Positions 8,163-17,795 of a DNA stretch of 64,000 bases are shown in pieces. The position numbers were made by a program, and so were the translations under genes. The notes beneath the pieces are model-generated. The model made no database searches and was not told the DNA's origin. It worked only from the letters and a program-made list of their open reading frames with translations. Position 1 is the first letter of the stretch. Each line of letters starts with the position of its first letter. The DNA is from Pseudoalteromonas sp. MMG007. GTDB taxonomy: Bacteria; Pseudomonadota; Gammaproteobacteria; Enterobacterales; Alteromonadaceae. The stretch is from positions 60,933 through 124,932 of the forward strand of contig NZ_JAGJEI010000014.1 of NCBI RefSeq assembly GCF_018100985.1, given 5' to 3'.

Positions 8163-11100
8163 TTAACTATTTATTGGTGCCTTTGCAGAACGCCCTTTAA
8201 ACGGGCGCTTAAATACCGCACCAATGTCACCTAAAATAATATATAAACATGGCACTAATATTAGTGTTATCAACGTTGCAAACATAACCGCAAAACCTAA
8301 TGCTACCGCCATAGGTATTACAAATTTAGCCTGTAAGCTCGTTTCAAACATAATAGGCAATACACCAGCAAAGGTAGTGATTGAGGTAAGCAATATTGCC
8401 CTAAAGCGTGCACAACCGGCTTCTATTACCGCATGTTTAACGCTAACCCCTTCGCGGCGAACTTGATTTACATAGTCGGTCATTACTAGGGAGTCGTTTA
8501 TAACTACGCCTGCAGCTGCAATTAAGCCAAAGCCCGACATTAAGCTCATATCTAAATCAAACCAAAAGTGGCCCCAAATAGCGCCCGTTAAGCTAAACGG
8601 AATAACTGACATTACGATCAGCGGTTGCGCATAACTCTTAAGCGGCACAGCCAGTAATATGTAGACTAAAATCATACCGCCGGCAAAAAATAGTAATTGC
8701 TCATTTGCTTGAGCTTGCTGCTCTTCAATTGCACCGCCAAGTTCTGATTTAACGCTTGGGTATTCTTCTTTAAGTTGTGGCAGTAAGTTTTCTTTTACCT
8801 GCTTAACTACTTCACCAGGTTCAATTTGCTCTTCATCAATATTGCCATAAACATACACAGTACGGTAACCACCTTCACGGCGAATATAACTAATACCTGG
8901 CGTTTCGGTTAGCTCTACAACATCACCAAGTAATACTTCTCGCCCCTGTGGGGTAGTAACAACGGTGTGTTTAAGCGATGAAAATGCTTCACGAGTCAGT
9001 TTAGGGTAGCGCACCATTACACGCACTTCTTCCCCGTTTCGGATCACGCGCTGCGCTTCACCACCATAAAAGCTGGCCCCCACCTGATTAGCAATACTTG
9101 CCAAATCTAAACCCAAATCGTAAGCGACCGGTTTTAAGCTCATTTGCACTTCTTTGCTCGCAGGATCAATCGTTGAGCTTATATCAAACAGTCCTTTTTG
9201 CTGTTGTAGTAATTGAATAAAACGACGACCTGCCTGATTTAAAGTATCTATGTCAGAGCCAAACAGTAAGTAACCAAACTCACCGCCGCCGTTGCCACCG
9301 CCGCCACCAACATCATCTTGAATAGTTAACGACTTAATACCGGCAATAGTTGGCATAGCCTCACGCCAGCGACGCGAAAGTTCAAATGCATTATACGGAC
9401 GCAAATCTTCATCAACTAAAGGCGCAAGTAATTGCGACTCAGTTCTGCCTTGGTTAAATACCAACACATCACGAATAATTTTTTGGCCAAATTCACGTTC
9501 GGTTTCTTCATCGACTCTAAGTACCATGGCTTCTATTTCACGAATAGCTGCAATAGTTTGTAAGTCAGAAACATTGTCATTCATTTCAACTTGTATTTGC
9601 GGAAAATCGTGCGGTACTTTAGGCGTAGGTACTGTGCGTACTTTGTTGGAGGTAATAAGCGAAATACTTATTATAAACATAGCAATAAAGGCAAATAACA
9701 CCGTCCAGCGCCAATCTACACATTTTGCAATAAAACGTTTATAAGGGCCATTTACAAACCCAAAAAAGCGAGTATTGAAGCGATCGCGCCAGCCCCCTTT
9801 TTTTATCGGTGAAAAGTGTGTGTGTGCAATATGAGCCGGTAATATAAGCTTTGACTCTACAAGGCTAAATACTAAACACAGCATAACTACAACAGCTATA
9901 CCATAGAAAAAGGCACTTTCTGGGCCGCTTGAAAGCGTAAACGGTGCAAATACAGCAATGGTTGTTAGTACACCAAACGTTGCTGGAGTTGCTACGCGGT
10001 TTGCACCACGTACGACGTTTTCGACACCACCACCATTTTTTTCCACTTCGGTATAGGCGGCTTCGCCTATTACTATGGCGTCATCCACCACGATGCCGAG
10101 CACCATAATAAACGCAAATAACGAAATAATATTAATGCTAATACCAAATAGCGGCATCATCATCATGGCCCCTAAAAAACAAACGGGTAAGCCAATCATC
10201 ACCCATAATGCAAGTTTAAAGCGCAAGAACAACGACAGCATAATAGCCACTAAAATTGCACCTTGAAACAAGTTAGCCTTCATCATATCGAGGCGTGCAT
10301 TTAGGTAATATGTCATGTCCATTAATGGCTCTAACCTAATACCTGGCGGTAGCTGCTTATTTTTTTGATCAATAAATGCCTTAACCGAATCGGCCACAGG
10401 AATTATATTTTGCTCTTGCGTTGCTTTAACCGACATATAAACGGCATTTTCGCCGTTAAATTTAAAGTAGCGCTCACCTTCAGTAAATTGGTCTTTAATA
10501 ATGGCTATATCTTGCAATAATACTTTAGCGCCATTAGCACCAATTTTTACCGGGATATGTCTAAACTCTTCACCCGAGTAAAATTGGTTTTCTACTCGAA
10601 CAGAAATAACACCTGAATCTGTTTTTAGTTGCCCTGCCGAAAAGTTAGCTGAGTAGCGACGCACCGCATCCATCACATCACTGAGTGTTAAGTTATATTG
10701 GCGAAGCGTATCTGGGTCTATTTCAATTGCTATTTCGTCAAGCGGTACATCGTTTTCAACGAGTGAAACATTGGACAGTTGTAGTAGCTCATCCTCTATT
10801 TGGTTAGCAATAGGCTTAAGCTCAGTAAGCGGTAAATCAGCAACAAGTGTCATACCTATTACATCTTGTCTAAACTCAACTTGGCTTATGGTGACCGGTT
10901 CCATACCTGCCGGAAAAGTCGCAATACCATCTACACGTAATTTTACCTTATCAAGTACATCGGTAAGCTCTGCATCAGTGTTTATTTCAAGGCTTGCAGT
11001 GCCGCCGTTTCTGAATGCACGGTACACACCTTTTTTAATTTCGGTTATATCTTTAAGTGACTCTTCAATTTTTATAAGAATACTTTCTTCTATTTCTTGA

Positions 11101-11294
11101 GGTGAGGCACCCGGGTAATTAGCTTCAACGTTAATATAGTTAACTTCTATATTTGGAAACATTTGACGCTGAATAGTGAAGTAGCTAATCAAACCCATAG
11201 CAATGATAAAAAACATCATTAAGTTTGCAGCAACCGAGTTATTAGCAAAGTAGGCAATGAGTCCTGTTTGCTTTTTTTGTATTAATTCGCTCAT
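8163..11294 (-). CDS. RND-family efflux transporter, inner-membrane permease
   Basis: 1043 residues, normal length for an AcrB-type proton-driven pump. The order is: first membrane helix at about 20-40; periplasmic half with the PGASPQEIE segment; helices 2-6, with the proton-relay aspartates in GIVVDDAIVIGE; a cytoplasmic link; helix 7 followed by a second periplasmic half containing a Gly-rich run (GGGGGNGGGEFGYLL); and helices 8-12 with GVVINDSLV, the degenerate mirror of the helix-4 motif. It lies 12 nt after its adaptor gene, so the two form an operon. No outer-membrane factor gene is adjacent, so a TolC-like channel must come from elsewhere. The substrate cannot be told from the sequence; the helix-4 VDDA pattern fits the drug/hydrophobe class better than the heavy-metal class. 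Confidence 0.93.
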   Translation of the reverse strand: MSELIQKKQTGLIAYFANNSVAANLMMFFIIAMGLISYFTIQRQMFPNIEVNYINVEANYPGASPQEIEESILIKIEESLKDITEIKKGVYRAFRNGGTASLEINTDAELTDVLDKVKLRVDGIATFPAGMEPVTISQVEFRQDVIGMTLVADLPLTELKPIANQIEDELLQLSNVSLVENDVPLDEIAIEIDPDTLRQYNLTLSDVMDAVRRYSANFSAGQLKTDSGVISVRVENQFYSGEEFRHIPVKIGANGAKVLLQDIAIIKDQFTEGERYFKFNGENAVYMSVKATQEQNIIPVADSVKAFIDQKNKQLPPGIRLEPLMDMTYYLNARLDMMKANLFQGAILVAIMLSLFLRFKLALWVMIGLPVCFLGAMMMMPLFGISINIISLFAFIMVLGIVVDDAIVIGEAAYTEVEKNGGGVENVVRGANRVATPATFGVLTTIAVFAPFTLSSGPESAFFYGIAVVVMLCLVFSLVESKLILPAHIAHTHFSPIKKGGWRDRFNTRFFGFVNGPYKRFIAKCVDWRWTVLFAFIAMFIISISLITSNKVRTVPTPKVPHDFPQIQVEMNDNVSDLQTIAAIREIEAMVLRVDEETEREFGQKIIRDVLVFNQGRTESQLLAPLVDEDLRPYNAFELSRRWREAMPTIAGIKSLTIQDDVGGGGGNGGGEFGYLLFGSDIDTLNQAGRRFIQLLQQQKGLFDISSTIDPASKEVQMSLKPVAYDLGLDLASIANQVGASFYGGEAQRVIRNGEEVRVMVRYPKLTREAFSSLKHTVVTTPQGREVLLGDVVELTETPGISYIRREGGYRTVYVYGNIDEEQIEPGEVVKQVKENLLPQLKEEYPSVKSELGGAIEEQQAQANEQLLFFAGGMILVYILLAVPLKSYAQPLIVMSVIPFSLTGAIWGHFWFDLDMSLMSGFGLIAAAGVVINDSLVMTDYVNQVRREGVSVKHAVIEAGCARFRAILLTSITTFAGVLPIMFETSLQAKFVIPMAVALGFAVMFATLITLILVPCLYIILGDIGAVFKRPFKGRSAKAPINS

Positions 11295-11306
11295 GTCTAA
11301 TACACC

Positions 11307-12485
11307 TTACAGCTGTTGCGTATTTGAGGTGCTCAACTCTGAGCTTTCAGGTGCTGCAGCTACACCTGCAATTTTAACCTGCATCCCTTTTTGTGGGTAT
11401 TCAGGTAAAGTAGTAACGAGTTGGTCGTCAGCATTTAAACCACTGCTGATATAAAAGTATTCACCTTCTTCACGAATAACCGTTACTTTACGTGGCTCAA
11501 GCTCTTGGCTTTCGTTTACTACCCATACGGTTTGGTTATTCACTAAAGCTTGCGGCAAGCGGTAAATATTATTAAGCGTAGCCCCAGCAAAATTAACTTG
11601 TACGTAGCTGCCAAACTTAATAGTAGGTTGTTTTGTTTTTAAACCATATGGGTCTTCAATACGCACAACTAAACTGCTCATACGTGTAGCGCTATCTACA
11701 ATTCCTAAATCACGGTCTATTATCCCTTCGCGCGTAAAGCTGTTTAGCCCTTTTTGAATCACGGTAGCGGTAATGCCTTTAATACGCTCTGGTAAAAACA
11801 CGCTATCGAACCCTGCAATAGGAATGATCACTTCAGCGGTTTCAATATTATTTAATTCAGCAACTTGTGAGCCCATAGTAACAAACTGACCAACACCTAC
11901 ATTACGGCTAACCACTAAAGCATCGTATGGCGCTGTCACTTCACAATTATCTAAATCACGTTGCGCACGCTTTAAAGCTGCTTGCGCCGATTTAACTGCA
12001 GCTTGAGCACTTAACACTTGCGGCTTACGTAAAAATAAATCGGTACGCGCTTTACTAGGAAAACGCTTTGCTTCGTCTTCGGCTACCTGAGCCTGAGCCT
12101 GCTCTTCAATAAGTGCAGCCTGTGCTCGAGCAACATCAGCCTCAGCAACAAGTACTGCAGCTTCATAGTTATCTTTTTCTATAGTGAATAATGTTTCACC
12201 ACGAGCAACCACACCACCGGCAACAAAGTTAGGGTGCCAACTTAATACTTCACCCGACACTTGCGCCGAAAGTTGCGTGTTCTCAAGCGGCTTTATCTCA
12301 CCATAGCTATTTATAATTACTTGATGATCGTTTGCTGCTACAGGCTCAACTTGCACCGTAGGGCGCGTATCTACCGCCTTCTTTTGCTCTGGTTCTTGCG
12401 CTATAGCATTAACACCCATAAAGCCAACAATACCTATGGCCAGCGCTACAAATGGGAAAACCCATCTAAGTGAATTTGTTTGCAT
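11307..12485 (-). CDS. RND efflux periplasmic adaptor (membrane fusion protein)
   Basis: 392 residues. An N-terminal membrane anchor (FPFVALAIGIVGFMGVNAIA, about 10-29) leads into a biotinyl-lipoyl half-motif (GEVLSWHPNFVAGGVVARGE), an alpha-helical hairpin rich in Ala and Gln (about 115-180), the second lipoyl half (NCEVTAPYDALVVSRNVGVG) and beta-barrel domains. This order is standard for HlyD/AcrA-type adaptors that link the permease to an outer-membrane channel. It is the first gene of the two-gene operon with the permease, transcribed leftwards. No regulator is adjacent. Confidence 0.92.
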   Translation of the reverse strand: MQTNSLRWVFPFVALAIGIVGFMGVNAIAQEPEQKKAVDTRPTVQVEPVAANDHQVIINSYGEIKPLENTQLSAQVSGEVLSWHPNFVAGGVVARGETLFTIEKDNYEAAVLVAEADVARAQAALIEEQAQAQVAEDEAKRFPSKARTDLFLRKPQVLSAQAAVKSAQAALKRAQRDLDNCEVTAPYDALVVSRNVGVGQFVTMGSQVAELNNIETAEVIIPIAGFDSVFLPERIKGITATVIQKGLNSFTREGIIDRDLGIVDSATRMSSLVVRIEDPYGLKTKQPTIKFGSYVQVNFAGATLNNIYRLPQALVNNQTVWVVNESQELEPRKVTVIREEGEYFYISSGLNADDQLVTTLPEYPQKGMQVKIAGVAAAPESSELSTSNTQQL

Positions 12486-12858
12486 ATCCTAATTACCCCA
12501 AATTTCTATTAACGCCATAATAACAGAGCTAGATAAAACATTAATGTGACATTTGTAAGCAACTGTTGCAAACACAGTCAGTTTGAAAGATTAAGGTAAT
12601 AAAAATCACATGAAGATAATAATTAATCCACATCACTATATTTACCAACAAATTTTAAGTGTTTAACATCAGAAGCTTAAGATAAAAACCTAAATAATTT
12701 CACTAAACTATGTCAAATAAATTAGTTTACGTACCGTCCAATTAAATTAACAAATATGAAAAAAATCTAAATAAAATGAGCAAGTCCCCCTTTGCACTTA
12801 ACGTTTAAATCGGCTTAACCAAAGCTTTGATTACTTATCTTACGCCTGTTTACTGAAC
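12486..12858. other. AT-rich intergenic region upstream of the RND operon
   Basis: This stretch must hold the promoter of the leftward RND operon. I see no gene, no convincing operator and no strong hairpin in it. It ends where repeat copy A begins. Confidence 0.5.
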
Positions 12859-13126
12859 TAGGGCGTGTTGACCTTTGGTGGTTGAATTTGCAGCAGTGTG
12901 TTTGGTTTTTAGGCAAGGCAGAGCCTATGAAGTGTGGTTATTCCCCATAAATAGGCGATAACGCAGCATAAAAACCAAACATGCGCTGCCCTTTGGGTTC
13001 TTTCTAGGGACGATTGACTCTTTGTTGCTTGGTTTTTACTTAGCCCACTAGGTTACAAACCTCGCGCCGCGATTAAATCGCCCCTAGATTGAATAAATTT
13101 CAATCCACAAAGATCAACACGCCCTA
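12859..13126 (+). repeat. MITE-like repeat, copy A (268 bp)
   Basis: The ends are near-perfect inverted repeats (left TAGGGCGTGTTGACCTTTG, right reverse complement TAGGGCGTGTTGATCTTTG). The element is bounded by TA on both sides, as expected for a TA target duplication. It is the same length as copy C (48662-48929) and nearly identical to it along its whole length. It encodes no protein. It ends about 25 bp before the palindromic control sites of the ABC-exporter operon. Confidence 0.85.
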
Positions 13127-13151
13127 GGGCCAACAACCGTTATTCATAACC

Positions 13152-13179
13152 GAACACCGGCGTGTTCGATATCGAACAC
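13152..13179 (+). promoter_or_regulatory. Palindromic upstream activator sites
   Basis: GTGTTCGATATCGAACAC (13162-13179) is a perfect 18-bp palindrome. GAACAC-CGGC-GTGTTC (13152-13167) is a second inverted repeat sharing its right arm with the left arm of the first. They lie 60-90 bp upstream of the candidate sigma-54 promoter, where enhancer-binding proteins of the NtrC family usually bind. The obvious partner is the regulator encoded at the end of the same operon; this link is inferred. Confidence 0.7.
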
Positions 13180-13239
13180 CTCTTTATTTCAAAGCACCAG
13201 GGGAATATATAAAACTTTGAAATATAAGCATTTTAAAAC

Positions 13240-13256
13240 TTGGCATTAAACTTCCA
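13240..13256 (+). promoter_or_regulatory. Candidate sigma-54 (-24/-12) promoter
   Basis: TTGGCAT at 13240-13246 and TTCCA at 13252-13256 match the TGGCAC-N5-TTGCA consensus with correct spacing and two deviations (T for C in the first element, C for G in the second). It lies 36 bp before the ATG at 13292, which leaves room for a short leader. The downstream NtrC-type regulator makes such a promoter plausible. Confidence 0.55.
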
Positions 13257-13291
13257 TTAACGACTGTATCAATCAAAGTGATGAGTAGATA

Positions 13292-14548
13292 ATGAATATA
13301 AATATTGACCAAACAACAAAACCGAACAAATTAAAAATAGTGCTGACTATCGCAACGCTGTTAGTCGTCATATGTATCGGTTATTTTACAATAAAACCCA
13401 CCCTACCCAAACTCAGCGCAAACACGCTCAATATGGTTACTGTACAACAAGGTGATATTGACATTATGACACCTGTGTATGGTCAATATGCATCACGTTA
13501 TGAGCGCCTGCTCAGTGCACCAGCAACTGGTCAAGTGGGTGAAATTTATTTACGTGCCGGTGCTGATGTAGAAGCAAATACAGTTATCGCAAAGTTAGTT
13601 AACCCCGATTTGCAACAACAACTGTTTGAATCACAAGCCAAGCTCGAGCGTATGCACTCTGAATTTGCTGCATTTAAGTTTAAAAAACAAAACGAGCAAC
13701 TCACCTTCCAAGCCGAACTTGCTGATATTGATAGTCAGATACAAGGTGCTAAGTTAGATGTTGACGTAAATCAGCGCCTATCAGATCAAGGTATTGCTGC
13801 AAAAATTGATTTAGAACGCGCCATTCTTAAATATAATCAACTTAAAAAGCGCCTAGAATTTGCAAACTACCGCTTTGAAAAACAAAAAGAAATGCATAAA
13901 TTAGAGCTTGAGCAACAAAAAATTCTATTAACACAACAACAAAAACAAGTCGATTTAGTTAGTAACAAAGTCGCGGCATTAACAATCACAGCAGGAATTG
14001 CAGGTACACTACAGCGCTTAGATATTGAGCTTGGTCAACGAGTAAACCAAGGTCAAGCTATGGCGCGTGTTGGTTCAAAAACACAACTAATGGCAAAACT
14101 AAATATTCCACAGCGTATTGCTGAGCGTATCCAAATTGGTGCTGCAGTTGACTTAAAGTATTCTAATGGCGTACTAAAAGGCACGGTTAAACAACTTACA
14201 TCAGTGGTCGAAAACGGCTTTATTGTTGCTGAAGTGCATCTGAGAGAACCGTTACCAGCAAACCTACGCCCTGCACAACCGGTCAATGCATTGATATTTG
14301 TTGAGCGTAAAGAGAATGCACTGTATGTGAGTCAAGAGCCTGGTTTAAAACCTCTTGGTGCGCAACTTCTCTATAAACACATTCCCAACCAAGCACAACT
14401 ACAGCAACAGCAAATAACCTTTGGTGAACTATCAGGCACGAACTTACTCATCACTAACGGCGCCATTGCGGGTGAAAAAATTATCACAAATGATTTAAGC
14501 CAGTGGCATACTTACAGCCACTTGGCCCTAGATACAACTAACCTTTAA
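13292..14548 (+). CDS. HlyD-type periplasmic adaptor of an ABC exporter
   Basis: 418 residues. One N-terminal membrane helix (about 14-35, KIVLTIATLLVVICIGYF) anchors it in the inner membrane. Then come a lipoyl half-motif (PATGQVGEIYLRAGADVEA), a long alpha-helical hairpin full of Gln, Lys and Glu (about 105-225), the returning half (ITAGIAGTLQRLDIELGQRV) and a beta barrel. This is the MacA/HlyD arrangement. It is the first of five tightly packed genes (adaptor, ATPase, permease, regulator, kinase), and lies 11 nt before the ATPase start. It probably couples the FtsX-type permease to an outer-membrane channel such as TolC. Confidence 0.9.
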   Translation: MNINIDQTTKPNKLKIVLTIATLLVVICIGYFTIKPTLPKLSANTLNMVTVQQGDIDIMTPVYGQYASRYERLLSAPATGQVGEIYLRAGADVEANTVIAKLVNPDLQQQLFESQAKLERMHSEFAAFKFKKQNEQLTFQAELADIDSQIQGAKLDVDVNQRLSDQGIAAKIDLERAILKYNQLKKRLEFANYRFEKQKEMHKLELEQQKILLTQQQKQVDLVSNKVAALTITAGIAGTLQRLDIELGQRVNQGQAMARVGSKTQLMAKLNIPQRIAERIQIGAAVDLKYSNGVLKGTVKQLTSVVENGFIVAEVHLREPLPANLRPAQPVNALIFVERKENALYVSQEPGLKPLGAQLLYKHIPNQAQLQQQQITFGELSGTNLLITNGAIAGEKIITNDLSQWHTYSHLALDTTNL

Positions 14549-14559
14549 GGAAGAACCCC

Positions 14560-15252
14560 ATGACCACACTAGTAACAATTAATAATATCAATAAAGTGTA
14601 CAGCAAAGGCCAAGTGAAAACGCATGCCCTACAAGATGTATCTTTAACTATAAATAAAGGGGAATTCATCGCCATTTCAGGCGCATCAGGTTGCGGTAAA
14701 TCAACCTTGCTCAGTATTTTAGGCTTACTGGATACCCCTACTGATGGTCACTATCAATTAGCCAACATTGATACCCTCAATCTTAAGGTTGATCAACGCT
14801 CTAGCGTACGTAACAAACACATTGGTTATGTATTTCAGTCATTCAATTTAATTGATAGTTTAACTGTATTTGAAAACGTGGCATTGCCGCTTGAACACCG
14901 TGGCGCATCTGGCAAAGAAATAAAAGCCGCAGTGGAGCAGCAATTAGCTGCGGTAAACATGAGTGCACGATTAGACCATAAACCAAGTCAACTCTCTGGT
15001 GGGCAGCAGCAACGCGTTGCAATTGCGCGCGCATTAGTTGGCAACCCTGATTTACTGCTAGTAGATGAACCGACAGGCAACTTAGATAGCCAAAATGGCG
15101 ATGCCGTTATGCAACTATTGCTCGATTTAAATAACCAAGGTGCCACCGTAATTATGGTGACGCATGACGAACGCTACAGTCAGATGGCGCAGCGTCAAAT
15201 CCGCTTATTTGATGGCAAAATATTAGTTGAACATCAGGAGGCTACAGTATGA
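14560..15252 (+). CDS. ABC transporter ATP-binding protein (MacB/LolD type)
   Basis: 230 residues, a complete single nucleotide-binding domain. Walker A GASGCGKST is at 41-49, the Q-loop is in YVFQSFNLI, the signature is LSGGQQQRVAIARAL, Walker B is LLLVDEPTG followed by NLDS (D-loop), and the switch His is in MVTHDERY. The short length and the FNLI and GNLDS wording are typical of the LolD/MacB/FtsE group that powers FtsX-type permeases by mechanotransmission rather than classic transport. AAGGAAG precedes the ATG. Its stop overlaps the permease start by 4 nt (ATGA), so the two are translationally coupled. Confidence 0.95.
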   Translation: MTTLVTINNINKVYSKGQVKTHALQDVSLTINKGEFIAISGASGCGKSTLLSILGLLDTPTDGHYQLANIDTLNLKVDQRSSVRNKHIGYVFQSFNLIDSLTVFENVALPLEHRGASGKEIKAAVEQQLAAVNMSARLDHKPSQLSGGQQQRVAIARALVGNPDLLLVDEPTGNLDSQNGDAVMQLLLDLNNQGATVIMVTHDERYSQMAQRQIRLFDGKILVEHQEATV

Positions 15253-17753
15253 GTTTTTATCTTCGCGCATTACGCCACGGTGTTTTACGACTCTTTACAT
15301 TGCCACGTTTATCACTGCCAATTTTACTTACATTAAGTTTAACATTGGCTGCCGTGCTTGCTGTTGTCGCCATGAGTAGTCATCTTATTTTTAAACCTTT
15401 ACCTGATATAAAAAACGAAAGAAGCTTGTATACGATTAATCGCACTATGTCGGTTTCAAAAGACATGCGTGTTTCAATGTTTACCACCAAGCGACTTGCT
15501 CTATTAGCTGAGCAATACAAAGGGTATGGCCAGTTTGCTGCGTATCAAGCGAGTAAAAGTAAAGTCAAAGTGCATGAAACGAGTTACCCAGTGTCATATT
15601 TTGATGCCAGTAATAATTTTATGTCTATGGTCGCAGGAAACCTGTTATTAGGAGAGCAGCCAAACAAAGTAAATACTCAAAATGCGGTGTGGATCTCTGA
15701 AAGCTTATGGCAAAGCGCACTTCAAAAAAGTGTCAATACAATTGGTCAAACATTACAAATAGACGGCGAAGCTTTGCAAATTCGCGGAGTGGTTAGCGAC
15801 TTCTCATCATTTAATTCAGACAACGATGAAAAATATGCCCAACAGGTTTGGCGCTATTATGATTTAGCCGAAAAAGCTGCAATGCCAACACAAATGACCA
15901 TTGATGGCAGTCTACAACCCCTATTTCGCCAAACAGAACATGCATTTACAGCCGATGACATGGAGAGCTTTTGGCAACAGTATTACCTTGACCAAGGCGA
16001 ACAACTTGGCCCTATGAAGCAAATGTTTGAGAGCATGAACCCTGAAAGTTCAGCAACCTTATACCGCGATAATTTGATGGAAGATCAGCAAACCATGCTG
16101 TTGTTTTTATTAGCCACAGTGGTCATCTTGCTCGTTATGGCAAGCCTCAACTTACTAAATCTATTTATTGCCCATTACCAACAACGCGAACAAGAATTTG
16201 CCACACAGTTATGTATGGGCGCATCACGTAACAAATTATTAGTAATGAGCTTTTTAGAAAACCTGAGCACTTTTTTACTTGCCGCAGTATTAGGGTTGTT
16301 AGGTGCCGCTTGGCTTATTAGGCTACTACCTATCATTAGTGGTGGTAATATCGCGATGCTTGAACTCGTGCAAGTTGATGCGATAACGATTGTTGTAGCG
16401 GTTTCAATTGTGATGGTCATAAATTTATTTTTTGCATTTTTATCAACCCGTCAGTTTGATCAAAAACAGTTAATTAGTAATCTTAATAACGGTAATAAAG
16501 GTGTTAATGCAGGTAAAGCAACCCGCCTTAGCCACGTATTATTTATTGCACAGTTAAGTTCTGCTGCGGTTATTTTAACCGGTACCGCTATGCTGGCAAA
16601 TACCGCCTACGATAAGCTAAATATTAACTTAGGTTTTAAACCAGGTAATACACTCATTGCAAGTGTACGCCTACAAAGTAATGAAAAAGCAATTTTAAAC
16701 AATGCAGAAATGCAGGAAAAGGCAGCTCAAGCAGCACAAAACCCCGAAGCCGCAGAGCAAAAAACTAAGCAACGTTATCAGGGGGCATTGGAAATAAAAA
16801 GTCAACTTGAGCAAGCCATACTTCAAGTCCAACCCAATATTACCCCGCTACAAAGCGAAGGAGAACCCTTTAGTTTTAGTACCGTCATAAATATGACTGA
16901 GGATGAGCAAACACAAGAGCGCTTTACCTACATGACAATTAATATTGCACCTGATTATTTACAAACCTATAAACTCAATTTGCTAGCAGGGCAAAATATG
17001 AGCCAAGCGCAATATCAAAATTTAGAGCCTGTTGCATTGATCAACGAAACCTTTGCAAAGCAATTATCCACAGATGGCACAATTGAATCAGTAATTGGTA
17101 AAGAAGTATCTGATAAACAAGTTATTGGCGTAATTGCAGACAACTATACCATGATGGGTAAAGAGCAAGGCTATCCGACTATGTTTTACAGTTATTCGCA
17201 CGATAATGCTGATTTTGTAATTAATATTGCTATGCAGCTGCCACCTGGGCAAAGCTTTGATAAAAATGCCATTATGCAAGCAATTCAATATGCTCACCCA
17301 CAAGTAATTGAGGTAAATGCGCGTACATTAGACGAACGCTGGAAAGAGCAAACAATGCCACAACGCGTACAGTTTTATTTTATTAGTGCGTTATCGCTAT
17401 TAACTTTGCTACTTGCAGCTGTTGGGAGTAATGGTATGGCAATGAGCTTTACAGAATTAAAACGCTTTGAACTTGCGATACGCATGGCAACTGGTGCAAG
17501 CCGTATAAATCTAATGAAACGCACGTTAAAAAGCTTTAATGGCTTGCTTCTCAGTGCGCTGGCGATAGCAATCACGTTAGCTTGCAGTATTTATTTAGCA
17601 CTACAAAATGCCATTCCTATACTGCCTGCATTTTCATGGCAAGCATTAACAATTTTCACTAGTTTATTGATTGCTATCGTCTTTATTGCCATTGTTTTGG
17701 TAGTATGGCGTATTATTAACGCAGACCCTATGCGCGCGCTTAGAGAGCAGTAA
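15249..17753 (+). CDS. FtsX-type ABC permease with two core domains
   Basis: 834 residues. Helix 1 (about 23-45) is followed by a large periplasmic domain (about 50-275), three membrane helices (about 280-400, including LLFLLATVVILLVMASLNLL), a central helix near 425-450, a second periplasmic domain (about 465-695) and three final helices (about 700-830). The sequence thus has two MacB-like periplasmic core plus FtsX units in one chain, instead of the usual dimer of single units. The FtsX segments end in ATQLCMGASRNKLLVMSF and LAIRMATGASRINLMKRTL, mirror copies of the coupling helix that contacts the ATPase. The substrate is unknown; peptide or lipophilic toxins are the usual guess for such exporters. 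Confidence 0.9.
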   Translation: MSFYLRALRHGVLRLFTLPRLSLPILLTLSLTLAAVLAVVAMSSHLIFKPLPDIKNERSLYTINRTMSVSKDMRVSMFTTKRLALLAEQYKGYGQFAAYQASKSKVKVHETSYPVSYFDASNNFMSMVAGNLLLGEQPNKVNTQNAVWISESLWQSALQKSVNTIGQTLQIDGEALQIRGVVSDFSSFNSDNDEKYAQQVWRYYDLAEKAAMPTQMTIDGSLQPLFRQTEHAFTADDMESFWQQYYLDQGEQLGPMKQMFESMNPESSATLYRDNLMEDQQTMLLFLLATVVILLVMASLNLLNLFIAHYQQREQEFATQLCMGASRNKLLVMSFLENLSTFLLAAVLGLLGAAWLIRLLPIISGGNIAMLELVQVDAITIVVAVSIVMVINLFFAFLSTRQFDQKQLISNLNNGNKGVNAGKATRLSHVLFIAQLSSAAVILTGTAMLANTAYDKLNINLGFKPGNTLIASVRLQSNEKAILNNAEMQEKAAQAAQNPEAAEQKTKQRYQGALEIKSQLEQAILQVQPNITPLQSEGEPFSFSTVINMTEDEQTQERFTYMTINIAPDYLQTYKLNLLAGQNMSQAQYQNLEPVALINETFAKQLSTDGTIESVIGKEVSDKQVIGVIADNYTMMGKEQGYPTMFYSYSHDNADFVINIAMQLPPGQSFDKNAIMQAIQYAHPQVIEVNARTLDERWKEQTMPQRVQFYFISALSLLTLLLAAVGSNGMAMSFTELKRFELAIRMATGASRINLMKRTLKSFNGLLLSALAIAITLACSIYLALQNAIPILPAFSWQALTIFTSLLIAIVFIAIVLVVWRIINADPMRALREQ

Positions 17754-17795
17754 ACTTTTAAGGAGATGGCAGCAGACGCTGCCATTACAACCACG

